NCBI GenBank assembly: GCA_964453995.1
Contig: CAYVQC010000010.1
Span: 1 to 64,000, forward strand
Length of the DNA: 64,000 bases
Direction of reading: 5' to 3'
Source: SKVR01 sp964453995
GTDB taxonomy: Bacteria > Bacteroidota > Bacteroidia > Bacteroidales > UBA7960
Shown: one piece after another, positions 1 to 7,368 of the stretch
Position numbering within the stretch: the first letter of the stretch is position 1
How the letters are laid out: every line of letters begins with the position of its first letter
Notes under the pieces: model-generated
Seen by the model: only the letters and a program-made list of their open reading frames with translations
What the model was told of the DNA's origin: nothing
Databases searched by the model: none
Position numbers and translations under genes: made by a program

Positions 1-214
1 GCAAAACATCAGTTCCACCTGCAAGGCTTCCCTTATTCTCGGTTTTTAAAACTATGGAGGCTGTTACCCTGTAAGTTTTTGCAGTATATTTAAGATACAC
101 ATATGCAACTGCAACCATTAGGACACCGAAAATGGCCAGAATGTACCAGTATTTAAGCAAATCTTTGGCAGCAGAAACGAGGTTTACTGCTAATATATCT
201 TTAGGTTCTTTCAT
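1..214 (-). CDS. Polysaccharide chain-length determinant / Wzc-type protein, N-terminal fragment
   Basis: This is the first 71 codons of a gene that runs off the left edge. It starts at the ATG at 214-212 and begins MKEPKDILAVNLVSAAKDLL. A membrane segment follows at about residues 22-42 (rich in L, I, A, F, V), and then a Wzz-like periplasmic start (YVYLKYTAKTYRVTASIVL). This pattern is the N-terminus of Wzz/Wzc proteins, which span the inner membrane and control capsule or exopolysaccharide chain length; many carry a C-terminal tyrosine kinase that cannot be seen here. It lies 11 bp downstream of the Wza-type export lipoprotein gene on the same strand, so the two are almost certainly cotranscribed. 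The class (Wzz only, or Wzc with kinase) cannot be decided from this fragment. Confidence 0.8.
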   Translation of the reverse strand, partial: MKEPKDILAVNLVSAAKDLLKYWYILAIFGVLMVAVAYVYLKYTAKTYRVTASIVLKTENKGSLAGGTDVL

Positions 215-225
215 TTATGGCAGTG

Positions 226-987
226 TTAATTGTTGTTTATTAGGTTGTTCTGAACAAAGGTGTAAACAAATAAACCTGTAGTAATCAATGAAATAATCAG
301 ATTGTATGGCACAGTTGCCAATCCCCATTTTTTCCTTCCCAGAGGTTCTACGAAAACGATATCTCCTGAATTAAGATTATACAATTCTGATTCAAGAATA
401 TTTCCCCTGGTAAGATCTACATAATATTTTTGTCTTATGCCTCCGTCCTCCCTGATTATTAAAATATTTCTGCGGTTTCCGTATTGCCCTATATCACCTG
501 CATATCCTATTGCCTGAAGAATATTTATATTTTTATAATCAAACATATACACACCAGGCCTATTGACTTCTCCCAGGACTGTCACTTTTGTATTAATAAA
601 TCTTATGTATACAGAGGGCATATAAAGATAATCAGCCAGGCCTTTTTCAATGTTTTCAGCGGCTTCTTCAAGCGTCAAACCATTAACGTTAGTTTTACCT
701 ATGTGAGGTAATCGGATATTGCCTTCTTCATCTACCGTGTAGCTAAGCAGTGTAGGATCATTAATTCCCCGGGTAGCATCTCCAAGCACATTTGTGGGTT
801 GCTCATCAGCACTACTTATTCTGATATACAATTCATCGCCGGGCCTTATTTTGATATCAGCAGGTTCACCATGAAATATTGTTTGTGTATCCGATTGCAC
901 GTAAGCTACTCTTCGCACGGGAACGCAAGAAACTCCAATAAGCAAGAAGAAAAGTACTGGTAATAGTAGTGGTTTTATTCGGCTCAT
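226..987 (-). CDS. Polysaccharide export outer-membrane lipoprotein (Wza-like, Poly_export + SLBB)
   Basis: This 253-residue lipoprotein has a signal peptide ending in a lipobox (LLIGVSC, Cys21). A Poly_export domain follows at about residues 40-130, containing IRPGDELYIRISS. An SLBB domain follows at about 133-190 (VTVLGEVNRPGVYMFDY). A hydrophobic C-terminal segment lies at about 228-246. Proteins of this family form the outer-membrane channel through which capsule or exopolysaccharide leaves the cell, working with a Wzz/Wzc partner. That partner starts 11 bp downstream. It is the first gene of the operon on this strand. At 253 residues it is shorter than E. coli Wza (about 380), which is usual in Bacteroidota. 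The C-terminal hydrophobic segment probably acts like the amphipathic or membrane helix of Wza. Confidence 0.9.
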   Translation of the reverse strand: MSRIKPLLLPVLFFLLIGVSCVPVRRVAYVQSDTQTIFHGEPADIKIRPGDELYIRISSADEQPTNVLGDATRGINDPTLLSYTVDEEGNIRLPHIGKTNVNGLTLEEAAENIEKGLADYLYMPSVYIRFINTKVTVLGEVNRPGVYMFDYKNINILQAIGYAGDIGQYGNRRNILIIREDGGIRQKYYVDLTRGNILESELYNLNSGDIVFVEPLGRKKWGLATVPYNLIISLITTGLFVYTFVQNNLINNN

Positions 988-1009
988 AAGTATATGTAAT
1001 TGTGGTTAG

Positions 1010-1017
1010 CAAAGATA
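1010..1017 (-). promoter_or_regulatory. Candidate -7 box for the polysaccharide export operon
   Basis: On the minus strand this reads TATCTTTG, a match to the Bacteroidota -7 consensus TAnnTTTG. It lies 22 bp upstream of the Wza-type start codon, so the leader would be very short. No TTG is seen at the expected -33 distance, so support is partial. Confidence 0.4.
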
Positions 1018-1345
1018 AAATTAAATAATTATTTAATGGAACTTTTATCTTGTTTTATGGATAATTTGTCCTTTCTTAGCATTTATTTTAAACTATAAAT
1101 ACTAACCATTTGAAAGGCAATCCGCAATAATGAAAATGATAATTTTTTAGATGCACTTTGCTCCTACTGTTTTTTTTTTGAATAAATTGCGCTTAGTAAA
1201 GATATACAAAAATCAGGGTATAAGACTTATTTCGATACGGCAATAGATACTTTTACTATTTAGAGAATATAATTGCCGGAAGCATTTTAACAATAGCAGC
1301 AAGAAGGATTCGGGGGAATAATAACTGTATAATCTGTGTATAAAT

Positions 1346-1370
1346 AAAAAAACCCGAATAAGTTCGGGCC
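1346..1370 (-). terminator. Rho-independent terminator-like hairpin
   Basis: The arms CCCGAA (1353-1358) and TTCGGG (1363-1368) form a stem. On the minus strand it is followed by seven T residues (1352-1346). It lies downstream of the candidate RNA at 1.5-1.65 kb and upstream of the export operon, so it would separate the two transcripts. It could also act as an attenuator in a longer leader of the export operon. A second small hairpin (CACATA/TATGTG) lies at 1378-1391. Confidence 0.55.
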
Positions 1371-1491
1371 TTTTCTCACATAAGTATGTGTTTATGGTAT
1401 GAAGAAAAATACAAATTACAATTTAACGAAGAATCTCCTTTTTTCCTTTATGATTAATTGCCGCAAACGATTGCGATACTTACATAAAAAA

Positions 1492-1657
1492 AAACCAAAA
1501 AAAACCAGGCAACGCTGGACGTTTTCATCATGACATGACAGCTGAACATTTTGAAAACGTTGGTGTAATTCAATTTCTTAAAAGAACTTTTCCTCTTGTA
1601 ACAAGGTTTTGCCAGATTACCCCAGCGCCACCCGGTTCATGGTTTGGAAAAAAAGGA
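1492..1657 (-). ncRNA. Candidate structured non-coding RNA with own promoter and U-tract
   Basis: The minus strand carries a long-range closing helix between positions 1637-1622 and 1518-1503. All 16 positions pair when G-U is allowed. Inside it are a hairpin at about 1561-1521 (ACGTTTTCA with TGAAAACGT) and a second domain in which GTAAT pairs with ATTAC. The closing helix runs straight into a T8-GG-T9 tract (1502-1485), as expected for intrinsic termination. Upstream is a full Bacteroidota promoter (TTG-N19-TACCTTTG). The expected transcript is about 150-165 nt. There is no convincing reading frame. It lacks the tmRNA start, the RNase P core and the SRP helix 8 motif. A 6S-like or lineage-specific RNA is possible, but I do not recognise a family. 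Confidence 0.6.
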
Positions 1658-1662
1658 TGCAA

Positions 1663-1692
1663 CAAAGGTAAAGGTTTTATTGAACTCTACAA
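1663..1692 (-). promoter_or_regulatory. Promoter of the candidate ncRNA (TTG-N19-TACCTTTG)
   Basis: On the minus strand TTG (1692-1690) is followed by a 19-nt spacer and TACCTTTG (1670-1663). Both boxes and the spacing match the primary sigma factor consensus of Bacteroidota. Transcription would start near 1657, just before the closing helix of the structured RNA. Confidence 0.65.
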
Positions 1693-2088
1693 TAAAAAAA
1701 ACATTTTTTTTACGCTACTACTTCCTTACAGGTTTTAAGTGAAACATCCCCTCATATATACAGCGTGAACATGCAAGGTTTATAAGATAAAGATCTCCAG
1801 GAAAACTTATTAACAACTACAATAAATCTTTTATTTATCAGGCAGTTACTCGCTGATCTTTTTTCATGATAATTATTAAAACAGCCCAACAAAGATTTTT
1901 AATCCCCCAAAACCGGTTTTCATTATTCATACTCCTAATTAAGTCTGGTAAACCCTTCCATTTTTTTTCTTCATTATGCTTATTATTGCAACTGATATTT
2001 GTAAGGATTTTTTGTTGTATTTACTATAAACAGGACACCTGCGTAAAAAAAAATTCAAAGCATGACACCTTTTGACGCACCCAATGAA
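1693..2088. other. Gene-free stretch, nothing clear
   Basis: This is AT-rich sequence between the ncRNA promoter and the promoter region of the next gene. The short reading frames here start late, lack family likeness and are low in complexity. I see no repeat or hairpin that I can support. Confidence 0.5.
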
Positions 2089-2096
2089 TAATTTTG
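2089..2096 (+). promoter_or_regulatory. Candidate -7 box of the small unknown gene
   Basis: TAATTTTG matches TAnnTTTG and lies 21 bp before the ATG at 2118. It overlaps the TTG that would otherwise be read as an upstream start, which supports the ATG start. No TTG is seen at the correct -33 distance (one lies 14 nt upstream). Confidence 0.35.
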
Positions 2097-2117
2097 AGCC
2101 AAAAACCACAAGTGATT

Positions 2118-2612
2118 ATGAACCTGATTAAAATCCACAAAATTGCCACAGGTATTTCGCAGCTTTTCACTGCCATGGATAAGGGTTTTTCGAAAGTTGA
2201 ATCCGACATCACTCTTCTTACACGTTTTAGGCATATCTGCTATGATGCCAATTTCAGACTCGAAGAAGCTCTTTGCAAATTAGAAGGTTATCTCTTAATT
2301 ATTGCTGAAGGTGAGCCATTGCATAATAGGGTGCCAGATTCTCTAAAAGAAGAAATATACATGGAATTGATCAAAATTAAGGATATCATTCACGAGAACA
2401 TCCTAATGATCAAGGGATATATTGAAGAGTATTCGGATCTGTGGAAAAACTCCTTTTCCCTTAGTGCCCTTCAGAAGTTTGAAAATTTGCTCACCAGTGA
2501 GTTTAACATCTTCATCTCCGAAATTGAGTCACTTAATGTCCAGGAGCTCATTGAAAAAAGGCAAGAGATTATCCGATCCACTACAGAAGCCAGGATTGGC
2601 AATGATAGATAA
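2118..2612 (+). CDS. Unknown predicted all-helical cytoplasmic protein
   Basis: This 164-residue protein begins MNLIKIHKIATGISQLF. I do not recognise a family. It has no signal peptide and no membrane segment. The composition and heptad-like spacing of L, I, F and E residues (for example RLEEALCKLEGYLLII and KDIIHENILMIKGYIEEY) suggest a bundle of about six helices. An upstream TTG start at 2094 is possible in frame, but it sits inside the likely -7 box, so the ATG was chosen. The gene stands alone, with the carboxylase operon converging on it from the other side. Codon use and amino-acid content look like a real gene. Confidence 0.65.
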   Translation: MNLIKIHKIATGISQLFTAMDKGFSKVESDITLLTRFRHICYDANFRLEEALCKLEGYLLIIAEGEPLHNRVPDSLKEEIYMELIKIKDIIHENILMIKGYIEEYSDLWKNSFSLSALQKFENLLTSEFNIFISEIESLNVQELIEKRQEIIRSTTEARIGNDR

Positions 2613-2618
2613 AAATAC

Positions 2619-2655
2619 CGGATGTAACATTTTAACAATATGAAAATCCGGCATT
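2619..2655. terminator. Inverted repeat between convergent genes
   Basis: CCGGAT near 2620 and ATCCGG near 2647 are complementary and separated by about 21 nt of AT-rich sequence, between the stops of the unknown gene and the carboxylase. It may act as a bidirectional terminator. The loop is long, so confidence is low. Confidence 0.3.
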
Positions 2656-2727
2656 AGTTTTTACACAAAAGCCTGTTATAGCACTATTGCAAACAGCAAT
2701 ATGTAGCACACTGTTCACCCCATCAGA

Positions 2728-4677
2728 TTATAATTTCTCAATGAGCATGAGTGAATCACCTTTTTTTACTTTTTCTCCATTAGACACCAATACCTTTATA
2801 ATTTTACAAGGAAATGGTGCCTGAATTTCATTAAAAAGTTTCATAGCTTCAAGAATGCAAATGGTTTGGCCAGTTTCTACTGTATCTCCAGGTTTTACGA
2901 ATGGTTGTGAATTCTGATCAGGGGACTGATAGAAGGTACCTGCCATTACTGCTTTGATTGATTCACCCGTTAAAGCGGGTGCTTCTACCACTTGAGGAGG
3001 CGCCGCTGTGCGGGGTTGCTCCTCTGTAGCCCTTGCTTTTGGAGCAATTGCCGTATCTTGTGTAACTACCGGGCGGGGGTTGGAAGATACCGATCCATTG
3101 CCAGAAGAAAGTGATAAATTAAAATCCCCTTTTCTGATTATAAGCTCATTGAGTTGAAGAACTGTAGCCTTTTCCAGGATAGAGTTGATGCCAGCATAAT
3201 CTTCGGCATGAAGTATTTTTTCCATAGTCTCAACGGGTCTGTCTGGCACAACCTCTTTGCCTTCCCTGGCCCGATTGAGTTTCGCAATTTCTTCGACTTC
3301 AAGATCAGCCGGTGATGGTGGCCTTTGGTCTTCAGGTAACGCACGCCATTTAAAATACTCCATGGCAATTTCGGGAAAAAGGCAATAGGATAATATATCC
3401 TCCTCTTCCTGTATCAGTTCTGGTTGGGGAATGGATTTGGTGGCTGTTGGAAGAATACTCTTCAGATCATCTGCGGGCCTGTGATCAATCGGTTTTTCAT
3501 CACCTAGTATTTTTTTTATGAATTCGGGTTTAATTGGTGCCGGAGGGCGTCCATACATTCCCTTTACATAATTTTTCACTTCCTGGGGCACAAGTTTATA
3601 CCTTTCGCCAGCAAGAACATTCATCACGGCCTGAGTACCAACTATCTGACTTGTTGGCGTTACCAGGGGGGGATAGCCGAGGTCTTCGCGCACCCTGGTT
3701 ACTTCTTCCAGGGCATCGTCGAGCTTGTCAAGGGCATCCTGCTGTTCAAGCTGTGATCGAAAATTTGAGATCATACCTCCCGGAATCTGGTGAATCAATA
3801 TTTCGGCATCGATGGGTGGTTCGTATCCCCTACCTTTGCTGCGGGCAGGAGTTAGCCTGGCAAAATACTTATCCACCTCTCTGATGACATCGCGGTCCAG
3901 GTTTACTTCAAATTCTGTTTCGCTAAAAATGGCATGAAGGGTCTGTACCGGTGGCTGAGAAGAAAAGCCTGCCATGGAAGCAACGGCACAATCTATTGCT
4001 CCGGCACCAGCCCGAACACCTTCCAGGTAGGCGGTTTCTGACATACCGCTGGTGGCGTGGCAGTGGATCTGGATGGGAATATCTATCTCTTTGCGAAGGG
4101 CAGTGACCAGTTCTTTTGATCTGACCGGGGAAAGTATACCAGCCATATCCTTGATACATAATGAATCAACTCCTAACTGAACCTGCTCAATGGCATGTTG
4201 TACATATTTTTCAATAGTATGCACCGGACTGATTGTATAAGACAAAACACCCTGCGCATGGGCACCATGTCTTTTCACAGAATTGATAGCTGCTTCCAGG
4301 TTTCTGGTATCATTTAGGGCATCAAATATACGGAAGATATCGATGCCGCTATGATGGGCTGTTTCAATAAAACGGTCAAGAAGATCGTCGGGGTAGTTTT
4401 TATATCCTACAACGTTTTGTCCCCGAAGCAACATCTGTAAAGGTGTATTTTTTGCCCTGGCCTTGATGAGCCTGAGCCTTTCCCATGGATTTTCCCTTAA
4501 AAACCTGAGGCAAACATCAAAAGTAGCTCCACCCCACACCTCGAGTGAGTAATATCCTACACGGTCAATAACATCAATGATATCGATGATATCCTTGGTT
4601 CTCATTCGTGTTGCCCATAATGATTGATGACCATCACGAAGGGTAGTATCTGTAATTCTGAGTTCTTTCTTCTCCAT
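2728..4677 (-). CDS. Carboxyltransferase (pyruvate carboxylase B / OadA type) fused to an AccB-like biotin carboxyl carrier
   Basis: This 649-residue protein begins with an HMGL-like carboxyltransferase domain (about 5-265; TDTTLRDGHQSLWATRMRT). The conserved PYC/OadA domain follows to about 490, and a biotinyl domain ends the protein (about 575-649) with EAMKLFNE; the biotin lysine is Lys613, 36 residues from the C-terminus. The enzyme moves CO2 between biotin and pyruvate/oxaloacetate or a related substrate. Unusually, the C-terminal third resembles a complete acetyl-CoA carboxylase BCCP. It has the N-terminal segment (LNELIIRKGDFNLSLSS), a Pro/Ala linker, and AVMAGTFYQSP followed by FVKPGDTVETGQTICILEAM. 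The gene lies 48 bp after accA and in the same operon as accD. No biotin carboxylase or OadB/OadG is present in the window. The exact substrate is uncertain. Confidence 0.85.
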   Translation of the reverse strand: MEKKELRITDTTLRDGHQSLWATRMRTKDIIDIIDVIDRVGYYSLEVWGGATFDVCLRFLRENPWERLRLIKARAKNTPLQMLLRGQNVVGYKNYPDDLLDRFIETAHHSGIDIFRIFDALNDTRNLEAAINSVKRHGAHAQGVLSYTISPVHTIEKYVQHAIEQVQLGVDSLCIKDMAGILSPVRSKELVTALRKEIDIPIQIHCHATSGMSETAYLEGVRAGAGAIDCAVASMAGFSSQPPVQTLHAIFSETEFEVNLDRDVIREVDKYFARLTPARSKGRGYEPPIDAEILIHQIPGGMISNFRSQLEQQDALDKLDDALEEVTRVREDLGYPPLVTPTSQIVGTQAVMNVLAGERYKLVPQEVKNYVKGMYGRPPAPIKPEFIKKILGDEKPIDHRPADDLKSILPTATKSIPQPELIQEEEDILSYCLFPEIAMEYFKWRALPEDQRPPSPADLEVEEIAKLNRAREGKEVVPDRPVETMEKILHAEDYAGINSILEKATVLQLNELIIRKGDFNLSLSSGNGSVSSNPRPVVTQDTAIAPKARATEEQPRTAAPPQVVEAPALTGESIKAVMAGTFYQSPDQNSQPFVKPGDTVETGQTICILEAMKLFNEIQAPFPCKIIKVLVSNGEKVKKGDSLMLIEKL

Positions 4678-4725
4678 TCTTCACTAAATTGGGGTTTCTT
4701 TGTTATTTTTGGTTTTGGAGTTTCA

Positions 4726-5604
4726 TTAAAAGCCTTCAAACTTTCCCATGGCTGAATATTTCTCAAAACGCTTCTCAAGCAAAATACCGGTAGGGATATT
4801 GGCCAGGGTTTTGAGATTTCTAACAATAGATTTTTTAACCTCTGAGGCAGTTTTTTTATAATCGGTATGGGCTCCCAGGGCAGGTTCGGGAATAATTTCA
4901 TCAATTACATCATGCTTATAAAGGGCATGTGCTGTAAGGTTTAATGCTTCGGCAGCATCAGGAGCAAAAGTGGCGTCTCGCCATAAAATGGAAGCACATC
5001 CTTCAGGAGAAATCACCGAGTAAATAGCATTGGAGAGCATAAGGATTTTGTCTGCAACACCAATTCCCAGTGCCCCACCACTTCCTCCTTCACCAATAAC
5101 CAAAGAAACAACAGGAACAGTGAGCGAGGCCATTTCCGTAATATTCTTGGCAATGGATTCCGCCTGTCCTCTCTCTTCCGCTTCCAACCCGGGAAATGCA
5201 CCCGGAGTATCAATAAAGGTAACCACGGGCAGGTTAAATCTTTCGGCCAGTTTCATCAGTCTGAGAGCCTTTCTGTAACCTTCCGGTTTAGCCATTCCAA
5301 AATTACGTTCCACATTTTCAAGGGTATTCTTTCCCTTATTATGGCCTATGAGCATTACTTTCTGGTTTGCTATGGTGGCAAACCCTCCAATAATGGCCCT
5401 GTCATCAGCATAGTATCTGTCGCCATGAAGCTCCATAAAATCAGTAAAGATCAATTGAATATAATCCTGAAAAACGGGTCTTTGGGGGTGGCGGCTGATT
5501 TTTACAATATCCCATGCAGAGCGTTGTTGTGAGGTTTGTTTTCCATTGAGGTTCTTGCCACTCTGTTCTTTAACAAGAACTTTCACTCCTGTATGTATTA
5601 CCAT
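4726..5604 (-). CDS. accA: Acetyl-CoA carboxylase carboxyltransferase subunit alpha, short N-terminus
   Basis: This 292-residue protein is AccA, which works with AccD to transfer CO2 from carboxybiotin to acetyl-CoA, the first step of fatty-acid synthesis. Family signatures are clear: ISRHPQRPVFQDYIQL, ELHGDRYYADDRAIIGG, RNFGMAKPEGYRKALRLM, VTFIDTPGAFPG, EERGQAESIA, VIGEGGSGGALGIG and SVISPEGCASILWRDA. The usual N-terminal helical segment of about 35-40 residues (EL..KI..L in E. coli AccA, 319 residues) is missing. Residues 1-28 look unrelated (MVIHTGVKVLVKEQ...). The ATG at 5604 is the only plausible start, because only 40 bp separate it from the accD stop. The catalytic core is intact, so the enzyme is probably active. 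Confidence 0.93.
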   Translation of the reverse strand: MVIHTGVKVLVKEQSGKNLNGKQTSQQRSAWDIVKISRHPQRPVFQDYIQLIFTDFMELHGDRYYADDRAIIGGFATIANQKVMLIGHNKGKNTLENVERNFGMAKPEGYRKALRLMKLAERFNLPVVTFIDTPGAFPGLEAEERGQAESIAKNITEMASLTVPVVSLVIGEGGSGGALGIGVADKILMLSNAIYSVISPEGCASILWRDATFAPDAAEALNLTAHALYKHDVIDEIIPEPALGAHTDYKKTASEVKKSIVRNLKTLANIPTGILLEKRFEKYSAMGKFEGF

Positions 5605-5644
5605 TATGTTACGATTTTGTGAATAAAAACGTTACCAGAAAAGA

Positions 5645-6472
5645 TTATCGGTTATAGTAACTAAGGACTTTACTCAGATAGTTTTTCATATTCTTTCGTT
5701 CAACAATTGCATCTATAAAGCCATGCTCGAGCAAGTATTCAGCGGTTTGGAAATCCTGGGGAAGTTTCTCACCGATTGTCTGTTCTATCACCCTTCTTCC
5801 CGCAAAGCCAATTACAGCAGCAGGTTCGGCAATATTAAGATCGCCCATCATAGCATAGCTGGCAGTAACCCCCCCAGTGGTAGGGTTTGTGAGAACAGAA
5901 ATAAAAGGGATCTTTTTTTGATTCAAGCGAGCAACGCCAGCGCAGGTTTTGGCCATTTGCATGAGGGAGAGAACTCCTTCCTGCATTCGTGCACCGCCCG
6001 AAGCTGAAAATACAATATAGGGCACCTCGTGCTTAAATGCAAAATTAGCGGCCTGGAGGATTTTTTCTCCTGTGCCGCTACCCAGGCTACCACCTAAAAA
6101 CCGGAAATCCATAATCGACGCCACTGCATCAATTCCATTAATCTTGCCGCAACCCGAAACCACGGCTTCCGAAATCCCGGTTTTCTTTTTATTGGAGACA
6201 ATTTTATCCTTGTAGCTACCTTTCAGATCATTGAACTCAAGGGAATCTACCGGGCTGATGTTGGCGAATAGCTCTTTAAACGTGCCATTGTCAAATAGCA
6301 GAGAGGCCCTTTGGTAGGAGGTTATGCTTCCATGATAATTACAATGAGGACATACATTAAGATTGTTTTCCCACTCCTCATTCCAAACATGAGCTTTGCA
6401 GTTTTTGCATTGTACCCAAAGAGATTCTCTTTGCTGCTTTTTTTCTGCAATTGGCTTGCTGTACCATGCCAT
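5645..6472 (-). CDS. accD: Acetyl-CoA carboxylase carboxyltransferase subunit beta
   Basis: This 275-residue protein is AccD. Its N-terminal zinc ribbon has CKNC (about residues 22-25) and CPHC (about 41-44). The carboxyltransferase core follows, with VVSGCGKINGIDAV, SIMDFRFLGGSLGSGTGEKI, SASGGARMQEGVLSLMQMAK, SVLTNPTTGGVTASYAM and FAGRRVIEQTIGEKLP. Length matches the family (about 280-300). It is the first gene of the operon accD-accA-carboxyltransferase/BCCP. It forms the beta half of the carboxyltransferase with AccA. The BCCP partner could be the fused carrier two genes downstream or one encoded elsewhere. Confidence 0.95.
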   Translation of the reverse strand: MAWYSKPIAEKKQQRESLWVQCKNCKAHVWNEEWENNLNVCPHCNYHGSITSYQRASLLFDNGTFKELFANISPVDSLEFNDLKGSYKDKIVSNKKKTGISEAVVSGCGKINGIDAVASIMDFRFLGGSLGSGTGEKILQAANFAFKHEVPYIVFSASGGARMQEGVLSLMQMAKTCAGVARLNQKKIPFISVLTNPTTGGVTASYAMMGDLNIAEPAAVIGFAGRRVIEQTIGEKLPQDFQTAEYLLEHGFIDAIVERKNMKNYLSKVLSYYNR

Positions 6473-6763
6473 ATAGTAAACGGGTTAGGTTTGCCTTAAT
6501 AATTGCTTAACATGATAAAAATACATGATAAATCTCTGGTATTTTTAACCGAAACAATATATATTTTAAACAAAAATAATTTTATCAGACTTCTTCAAAG
6601 ACTAAATATACTCTACATATTTTCAATTACCAAAAAATTTTAGCAAACAGTTAATTAAAAGTTGTTGCCTCGTAGCTGATTTTTCGATGAATGATTCAAA
6701 ATAAACGTTTTAAACACGATTGACCAGCATTATCAAAGATCAAAATTCTTGTCTACACTTTTA
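6473..6763. other. Upstream region of accD; weak promoter-like match only
   Basis: This stretch is AT-rich. On the minus strand TATTTTTG at 6578-6571 fits TAnnTTTG and could drive accD. The nearest TTG lies 17 nt upstream of it, a slightly short spacer. Nothing else is evident. Confidence 0.3.
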
Positions 6764-6792
6764 TTGTAATGAAAACTTTATACGTACTTTTT
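6764..6792 (+). promoter_or_regulatory. Candidate promoter of the structured element at 6.8 kb
   Basis: TTG (6764-6766), an 18-nt spacer and TACTTTTT (6785-6792) give a near match to the Bacteroidota promoter, with one mismatch in the -7 box. The predicted start near 6798 lies just before a 9-bp closing helix. Confidence 0.35.
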
Positions 6793-6797
6793 TCATT

Positions 6798-6956
6798 AAT
6801 GCAAAAAGGATCGTCTTGCATACCGCATTAACGGGATGCTGAGCTTCACGAAGCAAATATCTTGTTGCTTTATATTAGACGATCCGGTTGGCCCAACGAC
6901 ATTAATAACATCTTAGAGAGGCCTAAAACCATAATCCATTTTAGATGGGTTTTGCC
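6798..6956 (+). ncRNA. Candidate structured RNA: closing helix with two internal hairpins
   Basis: GGATCGTCT (6808-6816) pairs perfectly with AGACGATCC (6877-6885). Inside are a hairpin GCAT-A-CCG...CGG-G-ATGC (about 6818-6839) and a second AAGCAA...TTGCTT (about 6851-6870). Downstream are GTTGG/CCAAC (about 6887-6897) and AAAACC-AT...AT-GGGTTTT (about 6925-6951). Three or four stacked helices in 150 bp with no reading frame suggest a structured RNA or regulatory leader. It lies about 410 bp before the giant secreted protein gene. It matches no riboswitch class I can name. There is no clean U-tract, so its 3' end is uncertain. Confidence 0.4.
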
Positions 6957-7184
6957 TTCCCTTTCTTAACTTGTAGCTGGTTACCATGGATCAGTTTAAA
7001 AAGCCAATGATTTGGTTCTGTTCATTTTTATTTACTGAAACCTTGAGGCATCTTTGATCTCTATTGTTAATAACTTTCGTTTACCTTCCAAAAAAACAGG
7101 TTAAAAAACCTACTCTACCACACGTATTTTCATGGCACTAAACACACAAAACACTGATATACTGTCATATAAATATATATCCCT

Positions 7185-7209
7185 TATTTTCACCCATTAA
7201 AAACAGGTA
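7185..7209. repeat. Word pair shared with 62481-62503
   Basis: TATTTTCACCCATTA (7185-7199) followed by AAAACAGGTA (7200-7209). Both words occur again at 62481-62503 in the opposite order. They lie just upstream of a promoter here, so a regulator-binding role is possible. Confidence 0.35.
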
Positions 7210-7210
7210 A

Positions 7211-7257
7211 TTCGCGCAAAACCAGATGACTTACTTTTGCGTAGGTATTATTACCTA
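7211..7257 (+). promoter_or_regulatory. Promoter and palindrome upstream of the giant secreted protein
   Basis: TACTTTTG (7232-7239) matches the -7 consensus, and TTC (7211-7213) lies 18 nt upstream where TTG is expected. Directly after the -7 box is a perfect palindrome TAGGTA-TTAT-TACCTA (7242-7257), covering the expected start point. It could be an operator or a 5' hairpin. The leader to the ATG would be about 120 nt. Confidence 0.45.
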
Positions 7258-7368
7258 TTGGTTCATACGCGTTTATAATTATTTATTAATACGCTAAACT
7301 TACACATCGGATCAGGGAAAAAATGATGTGTAAACCCAAACGATCATTACATTAAAAAATCAGGGATT

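Noticed and set aside
2094..2117. Upstream TTG start for the small unknown protein
   Set aside because: The TTG lies inside a TAATTTTG promoter box, and an ATG follows 24 bp later.
6808..6885. tRNA gene, from the cloverleaf-like closing helix
   Set aside because: The closing helix is 9 bp, there is no T-loop GTTCGANTC, no anticodon arm of correct size and no CCA-type end.
6925..6951. Part of a c-di-GMP (GEMM) riboswitch because of a GGCCTAAAACC-like run
   Set aside because: The other conserved GEMM parts (CACGCA, GCAAACC, tetraloop receptor) are absent, and the order of helices does not fit.
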